Shown here: in pieces, positions 1 to 9,655 of the stretch
Position numbering within the stretch: the stretch's first letter is position 1
Layout: the number at the start of each line of letters is the position of its first letter
Assembly (NCBI GenBank): GCA_963971425.1
Contig: OZ020522.1
Location: 1,834,168 to 1,898,167 of the forward strand
Source of the DNA: Bryoerythrophyllum caledonicum
Taxonomy: Eukaryota > Streptophyta > Bryopsida > Pottiales > Pottiaceae
DNA: 64,000 bases
Reading direction: 5' to 3'
Notes under the pieces: model-generated
Told to the model about the DNA's origin: nothing
Database searches by the model: none
Seen by the model: only the letters and a program-made list of their open reading frames with translations
Translations under genes and position numbers: made by a program

Positions 1-2
1 AG

Positions 3-359
3 AACAGTCCATATAATGCCATCCATCCGGTTCCCTTCACCATGGATTCTATTGAGACCTTTACGAATGAGTCCTCTGTTCTCTTCAAGGTCTCAAAGTT
101 CCTTGAAGCCATGAAAGAGTCAGGCATGCCTGTACCCTTGTATACCGCGGTTGCCGATTGCCTTTCCTTGGTGAAGGAATCGGCTGTGCCTTTCGAAAGT
201 CCAAGAATGGCAGCCCTTCGCCTGGTAGAAAAAGAGAAAACCTCCTCTAGCAGGACCGTCGTCCCTTGGATCCGTCGTTTCCTACCAGGTGACCCTGCAT
301 GGGAGCAGTACATTTGGACGTACCCAAGCAGTAGGCGTCCACGTCCTAGTACTACTTAG
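3..359 (+). CDS. FCP1/NIF-like pseudo-phosphatase unit 1, C-terminal part
   Basis: This unit is cut by the left edge of the window. The frame is open from base 3 and ends at TAG 357-359. The first residues (NSPYNAIHPVPFT) align with the end of the NIF/FCP1 fold in the next unit (NSPLNVMHPMTFT). The tail LPGDPAWEQYIWTYPSSRRP matches unit 2's tail ending YPSSRRPP. The signature DxDxT region lies outside the window, so activity cannot be judged. FCP1/NIF proteins normally dephosphorylate the RNA polymerase II CTD or other phosphoserines. A 17-nt palindrome-like repeat follows the stop by 8 nt. Family assignment by similarity to unit 2 is good; whether this is a separate gene or the last exon of a larger one is not known. 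Confidence 0.6.
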   Translation, partial: NSPYNAIHPVPFTMDSIETFTNESSVLFKVSKFLEAMKESGMPVPLYTAVADCLSLVKESAVPFESPRMAALRLVEKEKTSSSRTVVPWIRRFLPGDPAWEQYIWTYPSSRRPRPSTT

Positions 360-552
360 AACTTGCCGTCGGCGGGCAGCCGACGCTTGTAGAACCCGTT
401 TTGTAATTCACGTCGGTATAAATCTACATAAATAAAGACTGTCTCCAACTTTCTGAGGTACATATTCCAAATTTATGTCGTCATAACAATCACAGTGTTC
501 GGTGCTAATGTAAAATACTTATTATATCTATGTCGTCGACTTTTGCCTCCAG

Positions 553-1272
553 GTGCCTCACATTGTGGCTGGGTCTCAAGCGGGGGGAGAATCCATTCTG
601 AAGCATCCTGAGCTGCCAACTGTGAAGGTCAATCACTACTTCCTTGTCCTAGGTGTAAACGGTTTGTTGATCGCACAGAATATAGGCAGGGACGGAAAGT
701 GGCATACCAAATTCAGGCCGAAGTTGGCTGAGTTTATCAACTTCTGCGTGGATAACTTCACAGTTGTGCTTTGGAGTAGCGAAAGTCAGCCTAAGCTCGG
801 TGCCCAGTTGGTAGCCCTCAGAGGCCAATGCCCGATTCATAAACTTGTCAGACATGTATACGATAATTCCTACTGTGATGTAGCCAAGAAACTGGTAGAA
901 ACTCGGAACGTATTCCTGATGAGACTGTCTACTTTGTTTTTGAACCAAAGGGCAATGTTAGGATCTGGCGCGAATAGTCAGAACACCCTTTTGCTTGACG
1001 ACTGTCCTATCAGGAATGTCAGGAATAGTCCTCTGAATGTCATGCATCCAATGACATTTACCCTAGAGTCAACGGAGTCGGACAAGAACGCCGTTCTCCC
1101 CGGGGTCGTTAAGTACCTTTCCGGGTTGTTAGAGTCAGGCTTGCCGGTACCCGAATATATTCGGAGGAATCCAGGCTCTGGATGCCCTCGACTTTCCCCC
1201 GGTGACCCTCAATGGGAGGACTTTGTTCTGGCGTACCCTAGCAGTAGGCGACCCCCTCGTGTCGTTGCATAG
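553..1272 (+). CDS. FCP1/NIF-like pseudo-phosphatase unit 2 (catalytic Asp lost)
   Basis: Open frame of about 239 codons that begins directly after a splice-acceptor-like CTCCAG (547-552) with GTG, so it is probably an exon and not a complete CDS. The domain runs from residue about 25 to 175. The catalytic strand reads FLVLGVNGLL where active members have DxDxT or the plant DxNGL form, so the nucleophilic Asp is gone. Other fold landmarks persist: VVLWSSE (residues about 72-78) and NTLLLDDCPIRN. The C-terminal YPSSRRPP tail matches unit 1. The stop is followed by a 12-bp perfect stem containing the 17-nt repeat. I infer a non-catalytic phosphatase-fold protein or a decaying copy. No upstream ATG exon could be fixed in the 190 bp before it. 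Confidence 0.6.
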   Translation: MPHIVAGSQAGGESILKHPELPTVKVNHYFLVLGVNGLLIAQNIGRDGKWHTKFRPKLAEFINFCVDNFTVVLWSSESQPKLGAQLVALRGQCPIHKLVRHVYDNSYCDVAKKLVETRNVFLMRLSTLFLNQRAMLGSGANSQNTLLLDDCPIRNVRNSPLNVMHPMTFTLESTESDKNAVLPGVVKYLSGLLESGLPVPEYIRRNPGSGCPRLSPGDPQWEDFVLAYPSSRRPPRVVA

Positions 1273-1445
1273 TAATTCGGCGTCGGCGGGCAGCCGACGC
1301 CGAAATCGCCCAATTTTGCTAGGCTTTGACATTCATGTCTGTAACACCATTTTTCTTCGAAATAAAATTCCTTACAATAATCACAGTCTCCCTTGCACAT
1401 GGCTCATCCCTTATTGTATGCATTTGAATCGACTTTTCCATTCAG

Positions 1446-2588
1446 GTGGACTGTCCTGTCGAGGAGATTGAGGAGCTGGTTCCGATTCCAAAAAACCCGG
1501 TTATTATAATACTCGATGACAGCTCACCGGAGAGACTGAGTCGTCACCCGATCGACGGCTCGCAGTCATCAGCTTCCGTCTCCGACATTCGTCCTTCCCA
1601 CCTCTTCTGTACCGAAGCTGACGATCGAGACTTTGCACCATTACCGATGGAGGAGGTGGTGCCCAAATGTGTCCACCGAGTTCCTGTCGAATCCGTCGCG
1701 GACCACGGTATCAACCGAGATGGGGACAGCCAAGACTTCGCCTCTGACGGAGCTTGGCCTGGGGTGGTCGGAGTAGTCAGCGGGCCGCCGACAGCTACAT
1801 CTACCCAATACCCGGCTGCCAGTGTGAGCTCCGAAGTTGTTCCAAGGAACATTCAGGTGGGTCCTTCAAGATACTACCTCGTCCTAGAAGTTAGAGGGCT
1901 TCTAATGGCTGAAAGATATGGTTACCGTGGAAAAGATAAGAAGCCCCATTTTCATCAAAAACCTAGGCCGGGTCTCCTTGAGTTTCTGACGTTCTGCCAG
2001 TCCAACTTCGGATTGGCATTTTGGTCCACCGAGAAATATCAACCCATGATTAGACACATGGGTTATTTGCGCGAGGTGTACCCTGACCTACATAATGGCG
2101 TCCAAGAGATGACCAACGGGTATTGTGATATATCTGCCTGGTCGAATCCCAAAACAATGAAGTGCGACATGCTGCTGAAGCGGCTTGCTCGTCTTTTTCG
2201 AGATAGACGCTATCTTATTGGGCCTGACGCGAATGAACGGAACACACTTTTGATCGATCATTACCCCCTCCGTAATATCCTAAATGATCCTTTTAATGCG
2301 GTGCATCCTTCAATATTCACATACTCTCCCCCGGAACACACTCTTCCTGGAGGACAGACGTATCTTCAGAGTATGCTGATTCCTTGGCTTAAGGAACTAC
2401 TCGAGTCCAAATTCAGCGTCCAGGATTACTGCAGGCTGAACTCCGATTTGGGTCAGCGTCGTATTTTCCCGGGATCAGCTGTCCACAACAGATACCGAGA
2501 AGTCCTCTCTTCTTTTCAAGAGGGCTACGACAAGCCAGGTTGTCTAGATGAAGTGATGGCCAAGTTGACAGTCACTCCCCCACCTTAG
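1446..2588 (+). CDS. FCP1/NIF-like pseudo-phosphatase unit 3 with acidic N-terminal extension
   Basis: Open frame of 380 codons starting just after an acceptor-like ATTCAG with GTG. Residues 1-137 are a low-complexity acidic/Ser-rich extension containing PVIIILDDSS (about 18-27), which has the form of a SUMO-interacting motif. A second acceptor-like CATTCAG at 1851-1856 could make residue 138 an exon start. The NIF-like fold follows: YYLVLEVRGLL (Asp replaced by Glu and Gly lost relative to DVNGLL), LAFWSTE, and NTLLIDHYPLRN. It is longer than units 1 and 2 and lacks the SSRRP tail. One copy of the 17-nt repeat (1776-1792) lies inside the coding frame. Family assignment is fair; function is unknown and catalysis unlikely. 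Confidence 0.55.
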   Translation: MDCPVEEIEELVPIPKNPVIIILDDSSPERLSRHPIDGSQSSASVSDIRPSHLFCTEADDRDFAPLPMEEVVPKCVHRVPVESVADHGINRDGDSQDFASDGAWPGVVGVVSGPPTATSTQYPAASVSSEVVPRNIQVGPSRYYLVLEVRGLLMAERYGYRGKDKKPHFHQKPRPGLLEFLTFCQSNFGLAFWSTEKYQPMIRHMGYLREVYPDLHNGVQEMTNGYCDISAWSNPKTMKCDMLLKRLARLFRDRRYLIGPDANERNTLLIDHYPLRNILNDPFNAVHPSIFTYSPPEHTLPGGQTYLQSMLIPWLKELLESKFSVQDYCRLNSDLGQRRIFPGSAVHNRYREVLSSFQEGYDKPGCLDEVMAKLTVTPPP

Positions 2589-2889
2589 AGAGCCATATTT
2601 TCTTAGAGGGCCTCTCGAAAGGGCACTCACTTAAATTCACTGGACTCTCGCCCATCGTAATACATGGATAAATGTTACAGACAATTTCATGTAATTACTT
2701 TTATATATTCATCTCAAATTTTGCTGAACTACTTTTCTTTTTTATATTCCTCGCATATTTCATTTGAGTGGTTTGTTTCTTATCCATCTACTTGTTGTAG
2801 TTTCCTTTGTCGGCGGCCCGCCGATGTGTTTTACTTCTTACTGCCAGCCGTAGTTTGCATTATGACAATGTTTCTTTAACATTTTCCAG

Positions 2890-3492
2890 GGAACATCCTT
2901 CCATTTCAGATGCCTGCACGCTCTTCCATCACCGATTTGAAAATGTATCGTACTATGCGTCAATGGTCTTCTTTGCTATGTGGACCCTAACAAGCCGATA
3001 TCTTCTGATTTCCCTCATGGGAATGTTGTCCGGAGGTCGGGCCTAAAAAAACTATTCGATATGTTGCTTCCGCGCTTCAACATCGGGCTCTGGTCAACGA
3101 TTCCTCTAAACAAGTTAAAGCCGCTCTTGTTGCATATTCTTCCGGAAGGAGTCTTTCAATGTTTGTCGTTTGTTTATAGCAGAAGTGACTTAGCTGATAG
3201 TTCGAGGTTTCCATGGAGCTACAAAACGCCGTCCACGCTCTACAAGAAGAAGCAATCTAGGCATGTCTGCAAGCCTCACCAAGTACTGTTTGTGGACGTT
3301 GAATCCAAGTCGCTCCGACGTACCCCCGACTGGATGTGCTATATCCCCTGGCCGTTCCGTGGTCATTTGACCTCTCCAACCGAAGACGGAGTAATCCCGA
3401 ATGTGGCGACCGACATCATTCCGCTCTATCGGCGGCCCGCCGACTGTCATTGGTTGAGCGTATTACCTTCGAATCGTCTGATGTCATACTGA
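2890..3492 (+). pseudogene. FCP1/NIF-like unit 4, interrupted
   Basis: After an acceptor-like TTCCAG ending at 2889, the frame carries GTSFHFRC and then hits TGA at 2938-2940. It resumes immediately with KCIVLCVNGLLCYVDPNK, the strand that should hold the catalytic Asp, here Cys. It continues through NIGLWSTI and QVLFVDVESKSLRR to a stop at 3490-3492. The spacing of these motifs matches units 2 and 3. The in-frame stop right before the first core strand suggests a pseudogene or an unrecognised exon boundary near 2940. A 17-nt repeat copy (3428-3444) lies inside the frame and encodes part of the LYRRPADC stretch. Confidence 0.5.
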
Positions 3493-4340
3493 CAATCCCT
3501 AGCGCTTTCTATATCACATGTTCTTTATATTCAGACTGTTCTAGAACTTATCTCGTTGGGTAGACTAAGAGGTTTTTTTTAGTAGAATTAGTGATTTGTA
3601 AAAGACGTTGTTTTCTCTGCCAGGTCTATTTTGTTAGTCGGCGGGCAGCCGACATTGTACTTATCCTCCTATTAATTTATTTGTTCATGTTCTCTGGCTG
3701 CATCTTCGTTGTCTTTCCACTGCCGTTCAATGTTTTCGACGCCATACTCAGAACCCATGTTTGACAATTCCTCCTGCATAACTTTTATCTTCCGCGATTT
3801 TTTCCGTATATATTTCCTTGGATTTATTTGTTGCCGTAGAAAAGGTTTAAGCAAATTCATGCAGTATGTTGTCCTTGTCTTTGATCGGCTGTCAGCCGAC
3901 AATCATGTATTGTGATTTCTCAAATAATATTGTCGTCATTCTTTAAACTTTCTAAACCGGTATGTATGATCTGGAATTTGATAAGAACACCCTCATCCAT
4001 TGGGCGCCACTTGAATCTACGACAGTGGTAGATTTTTCGAACTACATCAACGCTTTGGCAACATTTTTGGCCTAAACCCTCTCTAAAATGGGTGAAGCCC
4101 ATTTTCATGAGTCAGCTGTCCGCCGATGAAATGTTCTCGCCACTCTTATTTCTGGAATTTTTTTTTCCACATTTAGTTAAATATCCGTTAGTTGCAACAA
4201 GCATAAAACACAAAGTTTTCAATGAAAATATGAACTAGAAAAACACATAATAATTCAAATATTCATCAAGCATGTACAATTCTTTATGGTCAAATTGATT
4301 TTTATTGTATATCAACTTTAGAAACCAAGATTAAAGATTA
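3493..4340. other. 3' flank of the FCP1-like array
   Basis: AT-rich sequence without a convincing gene. It holds three of the 17-nt repeat copies (3637, 3884, 4111), which suggests it was once part of the same array. Short open frames on both strands show no recognisable domain. Confidence 0.5.
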
Positions 4341-5729
4341 CTAAACACCTTTACAACTCAATGATTCAACTAAGAAGAACACAAACGCTACTACAGTGCG
4401 TAGCCACCTCTTGCTTGGTAGACATCAAGAGCTCTTCCAGGCATAGAGCATATCAACTTCCAAACAACATCAGGCTCTATATTGTACCAAATTTCTTGGA
4501 TCTTCTCCATAAGTCACTTTTACTAGTGAATTTCCTCTCAGACCTTCTCAGACGGGGACCTATTTCATTCCAAAGATGTTCTATTGGATTGAGGTGAGGT
4601 GATTCTAGAGGGTGTCCAATAAAGAGAAATTTTTGAGGACACAACCAATCTACAACGTAATGTGCAATGTGTTTTGGGTCATTGTCATGTTGGAAAATAA
4701 CTTGATCATCTTCTAAACCTTATAGTGTCTATATATTCCGTCTCTAAAATGTTGCGATATATATATATATTTATCCATCTTCCCTTTAATCAAATGAAAC
4801 TTGCCAACTCCTTTTCAACTCATACAACCCTAAACCAGTATGCTTCCTCCTCCATGTTTGACTGCAAATTGCACATGCTAATCTAAAAGACGTTCTCCAC
4901 TCTTTCTCCAACAATATTGACGCACAATTGAATCAAAAAGTTTAAATTTGGACTCATTAGAGTAAATGACATGAGCCCAGAACTCGCAGAACTTCCAATT
5001 TGCATGCTTGCACTTCGTTGCCTACTGAAAATAGCTAGCTCAATGTTTCTTTGTCAAAAGTGGCTTCTTGGTCTTAACACATGCTCTCAATCCTTGCCTC
5101 CGAAGACTCCTATTAATTGTATTATCACTCAATCGCATGCCTTCAAATTATAACACTCTTCCTATAGCTACCACTGTATTAGTATTTCCACCATTTAATC
5201 TCCTCATAGTGTCACAGTCACCACATTCATCATGAATTCTAGGTCTATTGGGCAAACTTTTGTCTATTCGACTCTCTTTCACAAAACCTTTTCATTATCT
5301 CATAAGAAGTGCTTTGACGAATGCCCAAAAGTGCTGAAATCTCGTCATATGAGTTACCTCGCCCATACATCTCAAGAACTGCCATACATTGATTCTCAAA
5401 CCTCCTAGGAGCAATAGCAAATCACCAGAGGCCTCTCCAAATCTCACAAAAAAAACCCAAAACAAAAAGTCTCACAAGTGCATTTGTAATGAGAAGATAG
5501 TGGTGTGTACAACTTACGTGCATATTAAGTTGTACACACCCCTTCATGATTTTTGCATATATAATCTCTACAAGTGGCATATTTTGAAGAAGTCAATGTT
5601 AATTAGGTGCCATGAGGCGTACTAATCAAAGCTAGCCCAATAAATCTCTTACCAACCCACCAACTATGCTACAATCAACACCTATTGGAGAGATGCTTCA
5701 CTGTCCGGACACTTTTGGTCGCCACTGTA
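4340..5729 (-). mobile_element. Decayed Tc1/mariner-type DNA transposon
   Basis: The minus strand reads as a broken Tc1-family transposase. Near 5390-5290 is an HTH segment (YGRGNSYDEISALLGI). Near 5110-5040 is a linker with LRRQGLRACVKTKKPLLTKKH. Near 4715-4655 is the DDE core FQHDNDPKH, followed by SPHLNPIEHLWNEIG at about 4600-4555. These are characteristic Tc1/IS630 motifs. Several stops and frameshifts prevent translation. The right terminus at 5698-5729 reads, on the minus strand, TACAGTGGCGACCAAAAGTG, a typical Tc1 inverted terminus next to TA. The matching left terminus was not found, so the low-coordinate end is probably deleted. Confidence 0.75.
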
Positions 5730-5849
5730 GATCCTACGGTTAGATGTAGAAATAAAAGACTTTGTTTCCCTATTTACTCATTGCACTAAAACGAGCAAAT
5801 TTGAAGCATTATTGGCATGAAAATGCCTTGGGCCTTTAGAGGTTAATGC
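5728..5849. repeat. Right-end fragment of the long TTAA-type MITE
   Basis: About 120 bp closely matching the right end of the full-length copy at 7800-8742, finishing with GGGCCTTTAGAGG followed by TTAA. It abuts the Tc1 terminus at its left, so the Tc1 element probably inserted into this MITE. Confidence 0.7.
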
Positions 5850-6077
5850 TACATGCCACCTCTATGAAAGACTTAAACTATGAAAAAGAGGCGGAGGAAG
5901 GTAGGCATCTATTGAGACAATCTCTACAAAAATCAATGCAAGCATCGGCAAGCAACAATGATTTCCATGAATGGGATTTGGGATGAAATGTGCCGTATGT
6001 GTAGATGTTATTTTTCACAATCTAGAACACTTGTAGAATCTCGCAAGCCAAAAAAGCTCATTGGCCTTAAAAGGTTA
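5846..6077. repeat. Short TTAA-type MITE (family 2) copy
   Basis: About 230 bp similar to the segments at 26190-26480 and 33698-33980. Shared landmarks are GAGGCGGA, a CATCTATTGAGA-like block, a CATCGGCAAGCAAC-like block and a GATTTCCATGAA block. The right end reads GGCCTTAAAAGG next to TTAA. No coding capacity. Confidence 0.6.
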
Positions 6078-6476
6078 AAGACAAATTTCAATCAAAGTTT
6101 AAGGCCAAAATTGTGTGTGAAATACAACATAGTATCTGGCATAGCATTGTATTTTAGTGTGTTTCATGTATTCTTAGCTTATCCATGAGTTCTATAACTC
6201 CAAATTGTGATATGATTTTTGCACAATGTATCTGTAATGTATGCGCAAATGCGTTCTTCAAATTTTACAACCTGATTTCTTATGGGTTCCTTGCAAATTG
6301 AGATTTAGCATATCCAAAGGACTACACTTGGGCCTCTTAGGCACTAAAGGGTTAAGTGTACAATATCCCCCAATTCAATCACATCCGCATCCAATAATGA
6401 TCATTATATTTCCATCCATAAATCCCATCCATGTTCTTAAAGGACTAAATATTTGGCAACATTAAATATGATCACA

Positions 6477-6557
6477 AATACAAATGCTAACAAAGGCCTA
6501 GCTAATACTAATGCCAACAAAGGCCTAGCTAATACTAATGCCAACAAAGGCCTAGCT
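6477..6557 (+). repeat. 27-bp tandem repeat, three units
   Basis: Three consecutive 27-bp units at 6477-6503, 6504-6530 and 6531-6557. The second and third are identical and the first differs at two positions. Read on the plus strand from an ATG at 6453, the units encode the nonapeptide NTNANKGLA. The short frame has no other support as a gene. Confidence 0.85.
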
Positions 6558-6639
6558 AATGCTAAATGCAAACCTAACACTAGTAAGTTTTTGAAGCAGA
6601 AAGAAAGTCACATGATTACATATACCGTACCCTAGGGTC

Positions 6640-7799
6640 GGATTTGGCTTTCAATATTTATAAAAATAGCTTCCATTATTTTCATAAATTAGTTTTTAAG
6701 AACATCAATTATTCAACTCGGCGAAAAATAAGATTTTGATAAATATTCTAAAATAAGTCCCCTATCATATCTCTATTTTTAGACATAACAAATTGTTTGA
6801 TACAAGGGTGTTGAATCCGACACTGGGTACAGTAGTGTGAGATTTCTACCCCCCTTCCCGGTTTTAGCTTGGCTTGGTAACGTACCTCACTATAGAGTAC
6901 ATTCCACATTTCAAATTGTTTACATTTATAATGGTCTATGTAGGGAGATAAGTACCAGTAAACACCTAAAATCTGAGTCATTTTAGTGCATTGATTAAAC
7001 TTCATAACGGCCCGCTCGTGGCCACTTATTTCTACATGTATGGGGTCATATTTGAACATGATAAGGTCCGGATATTGAAATAACCTCAGAATAAAAGAAT
7101 CTTCAATCCAAGGATGTTAATCTTGCTAAAATTTGAATCATATTTTATAGAGTAAAACACGTGCCTTTATATATGGTTCCCAACTCACCTGTAAAGGTTA
7201 AGAGTTTTTGCTAGATTTGACCAATGACCGTAAGGGTAGCAACAAGGATGACAGTGCATTGCAAATAGTTTTTCTCTAAGCTTTATTTGTGCACATCTCT
7301 TTTTATCTTTCATCTATTTCAATCACAAAAATCACCATATCATGTCACATGGAAATATGGTATCGTCCTCCAAAGTAGATGATGAAGAGAAAGTTTGGGT
7401 GGACTCTCCACGTGTTTGACTGAAAGGTGTAGAGAACTCACTTTTTACAACTTCTCTGACCCTGGACAAGTCAACAAATGTCCTTTTACAACATGAGTGC
7501 TTTCCACGGTTGTTTCCCATGTGGAAAGCACACATTGTGTTTGTTTCCGTTTGTTTTTCACTTTGATTTAAAAGAAAAGGTGGGTGGGTTAAATTGAATG
7601 CACCTCCAAGACTCTTTATGCAAAATGTGTTCAATTCTATAGGCTTCCATGACATTCCGCTTTTTGTTGTACCATCACTACATAATCATCCAATTGAGCT
7701 GGAAAGGTGGAATTTATTAGGTAAGGTAACCTGCCGTACAACCAATTGAACTGACAGCTGTCAATTTCTCTGATGTTTGGCCCATTTCTGTCTCATCAA
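6640..7799. other. Unassigned intergenic sequence
   Basis: No gene or recognisable transposon. Two minus-strand frames of about 105 codons (7059-6748 and 7655-7332) have no domain I can recognise and no convincing start context. Confidence 0.4.
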
Positions 7800-8742
7800 C
7801 CCCTAAAGGCCCAAGAGTCCCTACTTGAGCAACTCTAAGAATTTGAGCAAGTTCCTACAGTGCTAATTTATTGCGTTTCCTTTTAACATTTTTACTGTAC
7901 ATGGACATTACAAAAAGCTTTGTGTGCATACAATTTTTTCTTAAATCTGACATTCAATGCAAAAGTTATAGGGTTTTGAAGTTTTAATGGGGAGAGCGAG
8001 CACTTCGGGCAACTCCAAAAACTTTTTCTAGAATACTCAGTCAAAAGTGAGAATTTCAATAATGGCAAGTAATATTATTTTCTTTCATATTGTCAAAAAT
8101 AAAATCTTGTCCTTAGTGAAAAATAGCACATTAACCCAAGTCAAACATTTTCATACCTTGTCACAAATTGTTGGGCAAGGTAAGAAAAAATGTTCATATT
8201 TTCCACATTAAATTGAGAGATCTTCATATTTTAATTTTTTAGATTTTTCTACTACAAGATGTGTTGTAACCCTTCTTATCAACCGTTTGGACTTTGATTC
8301 TAAAACATATTTAGTTCAAAAAAAAAAAACGCAAATTGGTAATTCTTGAACCTCCACTCCTTGCACAACCATATTGAATATGTTACACCCTTCTTCTACC
8401 GCTAAAAATTGGTGTATGAGGAACCAACTTCATGCTTAACAAGATGGCAAAGAATCTAGACATTGTGTAGTGCAAAAAATTCAAACCAAGTGAAGTCAAA
8501 GTTTGCTGATCCACTCAACGGAGGGAAGAAAATGAACCATTTTCTCTACTTCACACACTATAATCTTTCAATTTGTGCGGTAAAAGTTTATGAAATTTGG
8601 TGAGGACGTTACTTAGTGAGCTTCAATTTAGACCCTACGGTTAGTTGTAGAAATAAAGACTTTGTTTCCCTATGTACTCATTGCACTATAACAAGCGAAT
8701 TTGAAGTGTTATTGGTGTGAAAATGCCTTGGGCCTTTAGGAA
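7800..8742. mobile_element. Long TTAA-type MITE, near full-length copy A
   Basis: 943-bp non-coding element. The left end reads CCCCTAAAGGCCCAAG and the right end is its inverted equivalent (CTTGGGCCTTTAGG). It is flanked by TCAA at the left and TTAA at the right, consistent with a decayed TTAA target duplication. Internal sequence aligns along its length with the copy at 20592-21519. The TTAA target and CCC-type terminus are hallmarks of the piggyBac superfamily. Confidence 0.75.
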
Positions 8743-9031
8743 TTAACATCACCATAATATCACATTTCTCTCGAGATTAAGGTTTACTATTGGATTTTCA
8801 TATATTACCAATCATAATACAGTCCACCCTCTTTGAATGGTTGGGAGTAGTAAAAACCTTGACACATATTGACAATAACACCTATCAAGTTTTTAACCAC
8901 ATTTCATCCATATTTTTCATCAATTGGGATATTTTTCATCCATACAAGTCTCCCTAAACCCTAAACTGCATTTCATTAGGCCAACTTTACTACCATGCAT
9001 TACATTATACCGCCCTTGCTCCTATTTAATA

Positions 9032-9653
9032 CCGTACCCCATGGTCGCTTTCAGCAGTTCATTGCCGAATTATTAAATTTCATTATACATGCCCTTTCGG
9101 CACATGTTCAGAAATTTCCATTGATTCGGTAATTCATTAACTGAATTTTACAACTTTTCGGCAATTGGCTTGATCTTGATAGTACCAAGGTGGTGAAAAA
9201 TCATGTACTTTAACGCAAAAATGCGGTCCGCTTCGTCCTGGTGGGATTAAAAATGAAAGAAGTGTGCAAGTTAGTGAGCCTTGAGTGCAGAGTTAGTCAC
9301 TGAGGCCCGAGTGTGTGTTTAGTAAGTGATATTTAGACATAGACTTGAGTCATGTGGATGTTTACTTTTTCTTTCTATGTTCTTAAGTATAATTCTCAAT
9401 TGTACGATTTATTTTATTATGATTATGTTTTTAATGTTATTATTAGAATAGTACAAATTTACAAAATGATATTATTACTTTTCTTGTACGATATTATCAA
9501 TTTCAACAACTCAACTGATAATTTTCACATATTTAGACAATTGTGAATTTATTTATTTCATTTATTCAGACAACTCACTTGAAATTTCTACAATTTTGGA
9601 CAAACCCCCATTTTGAATTTATTATGTACGAAAGCGACCACGGCGTAGGGTAC
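9032..9653. mobile_element. Non-coding TIR element
   Basis: About 620 bp bounded by inverted termini. The left end contains ACCGTACCCCATGGTCGCTT (9032 onward). The right end (9628-9653) read on the minus strand contains GGTACCCTACGCCGTGGTCG, followed by CTTTC on both sides. The interior is AT-rich without a transposase. A related terminus-like motif occurs near 6625. Superfamily not assigned. Confidence 0.5.
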
Positions 9654-9655
9654 CC

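Larger units (their letters stand above)
368..4127. repeat. Eight dispersed copies of a 17-nt palindrome-like repeat
   Basis: Copies lie at 368-384, 1282-1298, 1776-1792, 2809-2825, 3428-3444, 3637-3653, 3884-3900 and 4111-4127. The commonest form is GTCGGCGGGCAGCCGAC, found identically at 368, 1282 and 3637. The others keep exactly 17 nt, the outer RTCRGC and GCCGAY arms, and vary mainly in the middle five bases. At 1276-1304 the arms extend to a perfect 12-bp stem. Copies occur after stop codons, in putative introns and inside coding frames, all within the FCP1-like array and its 3' flank. I saw no further copy elsewhere in the window. Confidence 0.85.

Noticed and set aside
368..1304. The palindromes after stop codons as intrinsic terminators
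   Set aside because: No U-tract, eukaryotic genes with introns, and other copies lie inside coding frames.
6748..7655. Two minus-strand frames of about 105 codons
   Set aside because: No domain, no splice context and surrounding sequence is AT-rich repeat debris.
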